From: an uncultured bacterium | GTDB lineage: Bacteria > Cyanobacteriota > Vampirovibrionia > Gastranaerophilales > Gastranaerophilaceae | Length of the DNA: 21,695 bases | Reading direction: 5' to 3' | Assembly (NCBI GenBank): GCA_900549855.1 | Contig: URPS01000038.1 | Coordinates: 1 to 21,695, forward strand | Shown here: positions 16,075 to 21,695 of the stretch, piece after piece | Layout of the letters: each line of letters begins with the position of its first letter | How positions within the stretch are numbered: position 1 is the stretch's first letter | The notes under the pieces: generated by a model | What the model was told of the DNA's origin: nothing | The model's database searches: none | Seen by the model: only the letters and a program-made list of their open reading frames with translations | Program-made: the position numbers and the translations under genes

Positions 16075-18204
16075 TTAAGAACCAATAAATGGTTTTAATT
16101 CGGTCATTCTTGATTTTGCGTATTTTAAATATTCATCATCTGTTGTATATGCTGACACAAATTTTTGATAATATTTATACGCTTCCTTGTAGTTTGATAA
16201 TGTATCATAATCAACAGCTAACATATAATTTGCAATCGGAAACTCGTTTGAATATTTTAACACATTCAAAAAGTCACTAATTGCAAGCTTTGGCTGTTTT
16301 TGTTCATCATAAATCAAACCTCTGTAATAATAAGCATACGCATTATTTGCATCTTTTTTCAGAACTTCGTTAAATTTTAAAAGTGCTGTTTGATAATTAT
16401 TCTTATCAAACAAATCAATACCTTCATTCAAAATTGAAACAGAGCCGTTTTGAGTTACATAACTAAGTAATTCTTTAGCTTCTGATTGCGGATTTTTTTG
16501 AACAGCTTTCTTTAAATAATTTTCCGCAAGACTCCAATTCTGTTGTTCTGAATACAAATAACCAATGTAATATGGCGTATCGGCATTGTTCGGATTAATC
16601 TGTTCAGCCTTTTTATAATATTCTATAGCACTATTATAATCTCCCAATGCTTGATAAGAAGCTGCAACGCCAAGCATAGAATCTTCCGTTGCAGGATTTA
16701 TTGAAAGATATTGTTTAATTGCCTGTTTATAATCCTTGTTTTCATAGCTTGAACTGGCTGCAGCAAGTTTTGTAGACGCAGAATCTTGCTGTACATCTTT
16801 TAATGTTTTTAAGACAAGATTATTTGTCGGAAATTTTTCTTTTGCACTGTTTAATATGTTCACAGCGTTATTGTAATCTTCTTTTGACGCATAACAAATT
16901 GCCAAATTAACATATGCATCTATTTTTGATGAATTTTTATTAATAACGGATTTATAAGCTGTTATCGCATCATCAATTTTATTGTCTTTATGCAATTTAT
17001 AAGCGTAATCATAAAGTTCATCAGCATTTCCGTTTTGTGTTAAATATGCAATATACTCTGTAGGAGTCATAGAATCTTTTAACAAAATACTGATTTCATC
17101 TCTAGCAACTGCGTTTGCAGGATCAATTGATAAGATTTTTTTGTACAAATTTACAGCGGTTTTAGCATCACCCATTTCTTTGTAAACTTGCGCCTTATAT
17201 AAAAGTGCCTGCGTATTATTCGGATACAAAGTCAACACAGAATCATATGACTGTATTGCTTTTTGGTATTCTTTTCTTTGTTGAAAAAGAGTTCCAACAT
17301 TCAGACGTGTTGTAACATTCGAAGGATTAATTTGCTCTGCTTTTCCGTAATAACTTAATGCTGTTTCAAAATCACCTTGCGCTTGTTTAATAGCACCCAA
17401 GTTTGCGTTCAACTCTGCATCACTAGGAGTTTGTGCAAGTTTTTTCAAGTAAATTCGCTCTAGTGCGTACAAGACTTCTTGGTCGCCTTTAGAATTTGCC
17501 AAAGCCTCGTTATATTGACTTACAGCCTCATCATAACGTCCCAATTTATCCAGAGTACGAGCATACTTCATTCGGAGAACTCCGTTATTCGGGCTCAAAT
17601 CTAAAGCAGTCTGGTAATAATCTGCTGAACGTGGCTCATTTCCTATAAGTTTTAACAAATCTGCAACTTGCATATTAGCATCTGCTGCAAGCTTTTCGCT
17701 TTGAGCAGCTCTAGAGAATTCATAAGCAGAAGCAGAAAAATTTCCGGCAGCTCTGAGCTCTTCTGCTTTTTTATATCTTGAACCTGCTGTTGTATCAAAA
17801 CTCATTACCTTTAAACACTGATTAAGGTTCTCTGTTGCAGAAGTAATCATGCCAGCAGAATTCTGAACGGCTTGCTGCTTGTTCGGATAAATTTTCAGGT
17901 AAAAAATTGCGCTTCTAAAATCATTCGCAGCTTTTTCAAAATTCTTTTCCTGATTTGCATAATATGTCGCTCTAGCAAGATAAGCGTTGATTAATCCGAT
18001 TCTTGCTGAATTATCAAGATAATTTATTCTCAAAGCTTTTCTAAATTCAACAATAGATGATGAATACTGGTTTTGCATTAAATAATTTTGACCGGCATCA
18101 TAATGTTCAGCAAAAGCTCCTACTTGAGCCGCAGAAGCATTTGGCTGGCATAAAATCGTACATAACGCTAAACAACAAACTGTCCCTAAAAATTTTCTCT
18201 TCAT
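16075..18204 (-). CDS. Exported tetratricopeptide-repeat protein
   Basis: This is a 709-residue secreted or periplasmic protein made almost entirely of TPR helical repeats. A signal peptide (MKRKFLGTVCCLALCTILC...) ends at about ASA, residue 25; the Cys residues do not form a good lipobox. I count about sixteen TPR-like units from residue 34 to the end, for example LGRYDEAVSQYNEALANSKG, QGDFETALSYYGKAEQINP and LGDYNSAIEYYKKAEQINP. Such repeats bind partner proteins. The reading frame ends inside the upstream edge of the dus coding frame, so the two genes may be co-transcribed. The ATG at 18204 lacks a clear ribosome-binding site. Specific partners cannot be predicted. Confidence 0.9.
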   Translation of the reverse strand: MKRKFLGTVCCLALCTILCQPNASAAQVGAFAEHYDAGQNYLMQNQYSSSIVEFRKALRINYLDNSARIGLINAYLARATYYANQEKNFEKAANDFRSAIFYLKIYPNKQQAVQNSAGMITSATENLNQCLKVMSFDTTAGSRYKKAEELRAAGNFSASAYEFSRAAQSEKLAADANMQVADLLKLIGNEPRSADYYQTALDLSPNNGVLRMKYARTLDKLGRYDEAVSQYNEALANSKGDQEVLYALERIYLKKLAQTPSDAELNANLGAIKQAQGDFETALSYYGKAEQINPSNVTTRLNVGTLFQQRKEYQKAIQSYDSVLTLYPNNTQALLYKAQVYKEMGDAKTAVNLYKKILSIDPANAVARDEISILLKDSMTPTEYIAYLTQNGNADELYDYAYKLHKDNKIDDAITAYKSVINKNSSKIDAYVNLAICYASKEDYNNAVNILNSAKEKFPTNNLVLKTLKDVQQDSASTKLAAASSSYENKDYKQAIKQYLSINPATEDSMLGVAASYQALGDYNSAIEYYKKAEQINPNNADTPYYIGYLYSEQQNWSLAENYLKKAVQKNPQSEAKELLSYVTQNGSVSILNEGIDLFDKNNYQTALLKFNEVLKKDANNAYAYYYRGLIYDEQKQPKLAISDFLNVLKYSNEFPIANYMLAVDYDTLSNYKEAYKYYQKFVSAYTTDDEYLKYAKSRMTELKPFIGS

Positions 18205-18258
18205 AACAACATATTACTATAAGAATAATAGAAAGTGAATAAGTAAATAAGGCAGGGG

Positions 18259-18286
18259 TAAATATGATATTCTAATTTTGTGTCAA
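18259..18286 (-). promoter_or_regulatory. Candidate promoter of the TPR gene
   Basis: Read on the minus strand, a perfect TTGACA (18281-18286) lies 16 bases from TATTTA (18259-18264), a poor -10. The -35 shares its last two bases with the 14-base palindrome at 18285-18298. The leader would be about 50 bases. Confidence 0.3.
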
Positions 18287-18298
18287 GTTTGTAAACTT
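18285..18298. promoter_or_regulatory. Palindrome overlapping the TPR -35 box
   Basis: AAGTTT-GT-AAACTT is a perfect 14-base palindrome in the divergent space between the TPR gene and the candidate small RNA. A second palindrome, CATGA-CATA-TCATG (18316-18329), overlaps the candidate -10 of the small RNA. Both are placed where a repressor or activator could act. AT-rich DNA produces short palindromes by chance, so confidence is limited. Confidence 0.35.
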
Positions 18299-18334
18299 TT
18301 GTAAAACTTTTTAGACATGACATATCATGATTTT

Positions 18335-18438
18335 GAAATTTATAGTAGCATGCCATGTATCAACTATCCCCAAATCTCCTCCCAAAATTATAAGAGAAAA
18401 CTTACACTGACTCAGAGATGGGTCAGTTTTATTTTGTT
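18335..18438 (+). ncRNA. Candidate small RNA with anti-Shine-Dalgarno stretch
   Basis: A promoter-like pair (TTGTAA at 18299-18304, 18-base gap, TATCAT at 18323-18328) and a terminator hairpin with T-rich tail (18406-18438) bracket about 100 bases with no protein gene on this strand. In between lies an apparently unpaired C/U-rich stretch, TATCCCC (18365-18371) and TCTCCTCCC (18375-18383), which is complementary to ribosome-binding sites of the AGGAGG type used by genes in this window. This layout resembles small regulatory RNAs that block translation starts. The cyanobacterial Yfr1 RNA has a comparable C/U-rich single-stranded core, but I see no sequence match. Transcription is not proven. 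Confidence 0.3.
18406..18438 (+). terminator. Rho-independent terminator on the plus strand
   Basis: An eight-base-pair stem (18406-18413 with 18420-18427, one T-G pair), six-base loop, and a tail TTTATTTTGTT. There is no plus-strand protein gene upstream within the window until fmt, so it implies a short non-coding transcript or a lost gene. Confidence 0.55.
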
Positions 18439-18504
18439 AAAATGACTAAAGTTAATCAAAAAGAAATATTTGTTTTTAATAAAACATATCAAACAATAGT
18501 AGTG

Positions 18505-18541
18505 CCGTCTTTGCGAGAAACGTCAGTGACGTGGCAATCCA
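18505..18541. repeat. REP-like element (TTGCGAG...GTGGCAATCC)
   Basis: The sequence 18511-18540 begins TTGCGAGAAACGTC and ends GACGTGGCAATCC. The arms ACGTC (18520-18524) and GACGT (18528-18532) pair around a three-base loop, and TTGC pairs with GCAA further out. I recall 'TTGCGAG...GACG.GGCAATC' as a common dispersed intergenic palindrome in many bacterial genomes. The rest of 18438-18626 is AT-rich with no other clear feature. Confidence 0.6.
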
Positions 18542-18626
18542 TCACTCTTATCGGACAATAATGCCACAATGAATGAGAGTACTCATATTTTGTATCGCAT
18601 CTAAAAAAATGTCACTAAATAAAAAA

Positions 18627-18815
18627 TTATCCTAATAATTCTGTTAAAATGGTAGCATTTTCTTCCGCTTTAAGGTTGTTAGAAATTTTGTTTCTCTTAA
18701 TATATACACGAAGAGCTTCTCTAATTAATTCACTTCTGGTTCTTTGTTCTGATGTTGCTACACTATCCACTTTATTAAGAAAATCATTAGACATTGAAAT
18801 TAATACTCTTGCCAT
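18627..18815 (-). CDS. Ribbon-helix-helix (CopG-type) DNA-binding protein
   Basis: This is a 62-residue ribbon-helix-helix protein. The N-terminal strand MARVLISMSNDFLNKVD is followed by the helix-turn-helix pattern RTRSELIREALRVYIKR. Such proteins bind DNA as dimers through the paired strands and usually repress their own gene. A longer frame opens at 18875, but the ATG at 18815 has an AAGGGG site at 18820-18825, and a good promoter (-10 at 18862-18867) lies inside the longer frame, which rules the longer version out. No toxin gene is next to it, so an antitoxin role is not supported. It is divergent from the 796-residue gene and could control it too. Confidence 0.85.
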   Translation of the reverse strand: MARVLISMSNDFLNKVDSVATSEQRTRSELIREALRVYIKRNKISNNLKAEENATILTELLG

Positions 18816-18861
18816 ATATCCCCTTTCTAACGGAAAATCTTCCATAAATTTGTGACACTTA

Positions 18862-18889
18862 ATTATATCATACAAAAAGTTTATTACAA
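18862..18889 (-). promoter_or_regulatory. Promoter of the ribbon-helix-helix gene
   Basis: On the minus strand a perfect TATAAT (18862-18867) lies 16 bases from TTGTAA (18884-18889). Transcription should start near 18855, about 40 bases before the ATG at 18815. Confidence 0.55.
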
Positions 18890-18902
18890 CTGTATATCAG
18901 TT
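18888..18902. promoter_or_regulatory. Candidate operator for the RHH regulator
   Basis: AACTG-TATAT-CAGTT, a perfect five-base inverted pair with a five-base spacer, touches the -35 box of the RHH promoter. A second short palindrome, ATTGT-A-ACAAT, lies at 18914-18924. Position and size fit self-repression by a small dimeric regulator; binding is inferred. Confidence 0.4.
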
Positions 18903-18944
18903 TTATATTAAGCATTGTAACAATTATTAACAAATAGGCAATTT

Positions 18945-18973
18945 TTGTAAAGTTATCGACTTTATATATATAA
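18945..18973 (+). promoter_or_regulatory. Candidate promoter of the 796-residue gene
   Basis: TTGTAA (18945-18950) is followed after 16 bases by TATATA (18967-18972); the TA-repeat here allows several registers. An AGAGGA ribosome-binding site (18984-18989) lies seven bases before the ATG at 18997. Confidence 0.4.
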
Positions 18974-18996
18974 GAGTATAAATAGAGGATAATTAT

Positions 18997-21387
18997 ATGT
19001 CATTCCCATTCCATTATTCAGCTTTAAATAGTGCGCTCGCAAGGAGCTCCGAAAATGATTCTATAAATATTCACTGGAATCAACTTCAGGAGAAAATTAA
19101 AGCTGACTCAATAATGTATATGACACCTAATTTTACTCCTTCTATCAGCTTGGAATTTCCACAATTTGGTCAATGGGGTAACTCTCTTCTTGACCCAAAT
19201 CTTGCTATTCAACAAACAATTGCTTCATTCAACAATGGTTCTTGGATGGGCGGTTCAAATGGTTTTGGCGGGTTTAATTTTGGAAACTTTGGTGGAATCG
19301 GCAACGGTTTCAACTTTGGCAACATGTTTGGCGGTAACTGGGGTAATTTTGGTAACAACAATACCAATGGCACTTCAACCGGCAGCTCTGAACTTGATGC
19401 ACTTAAAGCATTGATTACTAAGTATAAAGAAATTGGTGAAAAGAACTGTTCTCTTTCTCCATCTTTAAAAGATAAAATCACTAATACATTAAATAAATCC
19501 GGTTCAACAGAAGAAAAATTGACAGCATTAAAAGACTTGTACAAAATTTTGGATAAATCAAAATTAGAACAAGCAATGCTTCAAATGACAGAATACAAAG
19601 AAATGTTGACAGAAGCAGGCTACGACTTTAAATCTTCTAACAGAGAAAAAGACGCAGAGCTTAAAAAAGAATTGAATACTTTAGAACAAAATATTAAAGG
19701 CAAAGGCGATCAATTAACACTATTAACAGGTGGAGAAAATGATCCTTCAATATTGAGAAAAATCAGCTATTGGAACGATACTCATAAAGATGCAAATAAC
19801 AGAAGCATTTTGAGATTGATTGCAGATAATATTCCTTCAAAAGAAGCTGAACAAACTCAATACAAAATTGGTGTTAAAAATCTTTCTATGTCTTTGATTA
19901 ACAAGGTTGAAGATTTCAAAGCATCAGCTAGCGGCGAGTTCACAAAATTAGACAAAGCTAAGAATGAAGTATCAGACGCTTTATCTAAGGCAGAAAAAGA
20001 TTTTACAAAGAATAACATCACTGATTTAGCTAAAAAATTCGAAACATTGTATGCAATGCTTAGAATTTTGGAAGCTGAAAAGACTAGAAACGCTATCAAA
20101 GCTAAATTCTCATTCTTGAACAATATCGCAAGTGATGATAAAGACTTCGTCACTGATAACCTTATCGTTGCAGAAACAAAAGCTGACTTGAAGAAGGAAG
20201 GCATTTCATTCAACGAATCTGATATTGATGAAATCAAACAAGATGCAGTAGAAGACTACACTGATATCGACGACAAATGCGATACACCGGAAGAAAAAGT
20301 TAAAGCATTGATGGCAGATGATACAAAAGCTTTAGCTAAAACTTCTAAAGACGGTGTTTACAAATCAACTGCTACAAACACAAACGAACCTGTTAAGCAC
20401 TACGTAATTAAGGACGACAAACTTGTTGAACTTAAAGGTGTTAGATACATTGATAAAAACGGTATATGTACAAAAGTTGACGGCAAAAAGGTAAGCTTGG
20501 AACAAGCTAAAAAAGATGCTGTAGAAGTAACAGCACAAGATATCATTAACTACAAAAATACAGTAGATATGGTTGATAAGCTTGTTTCTAATGGCACACT
20601 TATAAAATGTAAGGGCAATGGTATGCCTGCCGGAACACAATTATATAAATCAAAAGGTATTGAAGAAAACGGATACCCTCAATATTTCATAGTAAAAGAC
20701 GGCAGCCTAAAACAAATTGATTGCAAATTTGCAGGTACTGACGGTAAATTCCGCATGAATGATGGACGTGTAATTGGTTTCGCACAATTAACTGACAATG
20801 AATTCTTGAATGTTGGTGAATCTGATATCAACACTAAAAACAAAAAAGCTGAAGCAGCGAAGAAAAAAGCTGAAGACAAGAAAGCCGAAGAAAAAGAAAA
20901 AGCAGATGCAGAAAACGCAACATTAGAAAAAACCTATGAGCCTCCAGAAATTTCCGATTCTGATAAAACAACCGGCGCACAAATTGCCAATGACTTAATG
21001 GGCAATACAAGTGATAGCGAATGGGATTCTGCTAGAGGTTATATTAACAAAATGAATGCAGATAATATTCATAGTATCTTAAAAGGATATAATGATGAAG
21101 TTAATATGTGCACAGATGGCATTCTTACCCAAATCGCAACAGAACAATGTAACACTGGTTGGCTTGGATTTGAAATGGGACAAAAATTACGTCCAGACAC
21201 AGAAAGACTTGACTCTATTAAAAAAGTAATCAAAGCTGTTTTAGACCACTGCGATAAATATGGTATAACAAATGATACTGTATACACAGCATTAAAGAGT
21301 GCTTATAGCACAATGGCAGTAGGCAATATCAAAACAGAAAATACAAAAAAATGGGATGATTACATAAAACGTTTATTAAGATTATAA
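18997..21387 (+). CDS. Large unrecognised protein with Phe-Gly/Asn tract and duplicated domain
   Basis: I do not recognise this 796-residue protein. There is no signal peptide or membrane helix. Residues 1-78 are polar. Residues 79-129 are a low-complexity Gly/Asn/Phe tract with repeated FG and NFGN units (e.g. FGGFNFGNFGGIGNGFNFGN). Residues 130-445 look helical and highly charged. Residues 453-511 and 548-606 appear to be two copies of one domain: both have YKS near the start, then I/VKD, and later NG or DG with a (V/N)DG(K/R) turn. Residues 614-645 are a Lys/Ala/Glu coiled-coil segment. Residues 656-770 form a helical C-terminal domain with NKMNADNIHSILKGYND, faintly annexin-repeat-like. 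The frame is intact, with a good ribosome-binding site and a terminator. A scaffold or assembly-forming role is possible but unproven. Confidence 0.75.
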   Translation: MSFPFHYSALNSALARSSENDSINIHWNQLQEKIKADSIMYMTPNFTPSISLEFPQFGQWGNSLLDPNLAIQQTIASFNNGSWMGGSNGFGGFNFGNFGGIGNGFNFGNMFGGNWGNFGNNNTNGTSTGSSELDALKALITKYKEIGEKNCSLSPSLKDKITNTLNKSGSTEEKLTALKDLYKILDKSKLEQAMLQMTEYKEMLTEAGYDFKSSNREKDAELKKELNTLEQNIKGKGDQLTLLTGGENDPSILRKISYWNDTHKDANNRSILRLIADNIPSKEAEQTQYKIGVKNLSMSLINKVEDFKASASGEFTKLDKAKNEVSDALSKAEKDFTKNNITDLAKKFETLYAMLRILEAEKTRNAIKAKFSFLNNIASDDKDFVTDNLIVAETKADLKKEGISFNESDIDEIKQDAVEDYTDIDDKCDTPEEKVKALMADDTKALAKTSKDGVYKSTATNTNEPVKHYVIKDDKLVELKGVRYIDKNGICTKVDGKKVSLEQAKKDAVEVTAQDIINYKNTVDMVDKLVSNGTLIKCKGNGMPAGTQLYKSKGIEENGYPQYFIVKDGSLKQIDCKFAGTDGKFRMNDGRVIGFAQLTDNEFLNVGESDINTKNKKAEAAKKKAEDKKAEEKEKADAENATLEKTYEPPEISDSDKTTGAQIANDLMGNTSDSEWDSARGYINKMNADNIHSILKGYNDEVNMCTDGILTQIATEQCNTGWLGFEMGQKLRPDTERLDSIKKVIKAVLDHCDKYGITNDTVYTALKSAYSTMAVGNIKTENTKKWDDYIKRLLRL

Positions 21388-21423
21388 TTAATTAGATGTA
21401 AGATATTGGTATAAAACAAACTT

Positions 21424-21450
21424 GCCGGAGTAAAGCTCCGGTATTTTTTT
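21424..21450 (+). terminator. Rho-independent terminator after the 796-residue gene
   Basis: CCGGAG (21425-21430) and CTCCGG (21436-21441) form a perfect six-pair stem with a TAAAG loop, extended by a G-T pair and followed by TA and seven Ts. It lies 37 bases after the stop codon. Confidence 0.85.
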
Positions 21451-21695
21451 ATGAAAAATTCAAGTAGTGTTAGTCCGTTTAGTATAGAATTTGCTCTATG
21501 TTCGTTATAATCCGCAATAAAGCCCAATATTTCATTTTTCAAATTTTCTTTATCTTCAAGTAGAGAACATTCTAAAAATTCCTCTTTCAAGGTTTTCCAA
21601 AAACATTCAATTTTCCACTTCCAACTTAAAAAAGCCAGCTCTACTTTTCTTTCAGCTTCTTTGATCTCAAATCCCTATGGAATGTAATCGCAAAT
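21451..21695 (-). pseudogene. Decayed transposase fragment (integrase-core C-terminus)
   Basis: The minus strand from the window edge encodes the end of a DDE-type transposase: WKIECFWKTLKEEFL, then LKNEILGFIADYNEHRANSI and LNGLTLLEFFIKK, the usual 'YN..R....L.G.TP.E' ending. An in-frame TAG at 21675-21677 breaks the frame between IP and GFEIK. The open frame runs on through the terminator hairpin to a stop at 21360, overlapping the 3' end of the 796-residue gene, so the original end has probably been lost. No terminal inverted repeat is seen here. The rest of the element, if any, lies beyond 21695. Family (IS3/IS481-like) is uncertain. Confidence 0.75.

Noticed and set aside
18201..18357. 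A 51-codon minus-strand frame upstream of the TPR gene, ending in an ATGA overlap with its start
   Set aside because: It is Tyr-rich with no family resemblance, has no well-placed ribosome-binding site, and contains the likely TPR promoter; chance is the simpler reading.
18627..18815. Antitoxin half of a toxin-antitoxin pair
   Set aside because: No compatible small toxin gene lies on either side; only the DNA-binding protein is present.
18816..18875. N-terminal extension of the ribbon-helix-helix protein to a start at 18875
   Set aside because: The -10 box and predicted transcript start fall inside or after this start, and the ATG at 18815 has its own ribosome-binding site.

Overview
The window looks like chromosomal housekeeping sequence from an AT-rich, double-membraned bacterium. 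I infer a non-photosynthetic relative of the cyanobacteria (Gastranaerophilales / 'Melainabacteria' type), with moderate confidence. The reasons are the ribosomal gene order infA-rpmJ-rpsM-rpsK-rpsD-rpoA-rplQ-truA-rplM-rpsI, an MCE/MlaD protein (which implies an outer membrane), long exported TPR proteins, and several orphan low-complexity proteins of the kind common in that group. No rRNA or tRNA gene, CRISPR array, prophage or complete insertion sequence was seen.

Layout. 1-206: non-coding, beginning with a GC-rich repeat-like patch. 207-1112 (+): MCE/MlaD lipid-transport protein. 1280-2119 (+): unrecognised Asn/Gln-rich protein. 2175-2206: a strong hairpin terminator between convergent units. 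2246-7577 (-): a ten-gene translation/transcription operon read from infA to rpsI, including the 37-residue rpmJ at 7209-7322. Two of its internal gaps carry related, hairpin-forming repeats. 7578-7907: divergent promoter region. 7908-9005 (+) ychF and 9057-10175 (+), a membrane acyltransferase. 10237-13040 (+): trkA-trkH potassium uptake pair with overlapping ATGA. 13051-13117: GC-rich hairpin repeat. 13180-15052 (+): def, an 86-residue orphan gene, and fmt (the def/fmt pair removes and adds the N-formyl group of initiator Met). 15108-16064 (-): dus tRNA-dihydrouridine synthase, overlapped by the end of a 709-residue exported TPR protein (16075-18204, -). 18205-18626: no protein gene, but several palindromes, a candidate small RNA with a terminator, and a REP-like repeat. 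18627-18815 (-): ribbon-helix-helix regulator with a candidate self-operator. 18997-21387 (+): a 796-residue unrecognised protein with a Phe-Gly/Asn-rich tract and an internal duplication. 21360-21695 (-): decayed transposase fragment running off the window.

How it fits together. Most genes serve translation (r-proteins, IF-1, RNA polymerase alpha, TruA, Dus, Def, Fmt, YchF). Accessory interest lies in the short repeats placed against stop codons, the regulatory-looking DNA at 18281-18329 and 18862-18902, the candidate anti-Shine-Dalgarno small RNA, and the large low-complexity protein at the right end. I did not find a convincing new multi-gene system. The best leads are the 796-residue protein with its neighbouring regulator, and the candidate small RNA.
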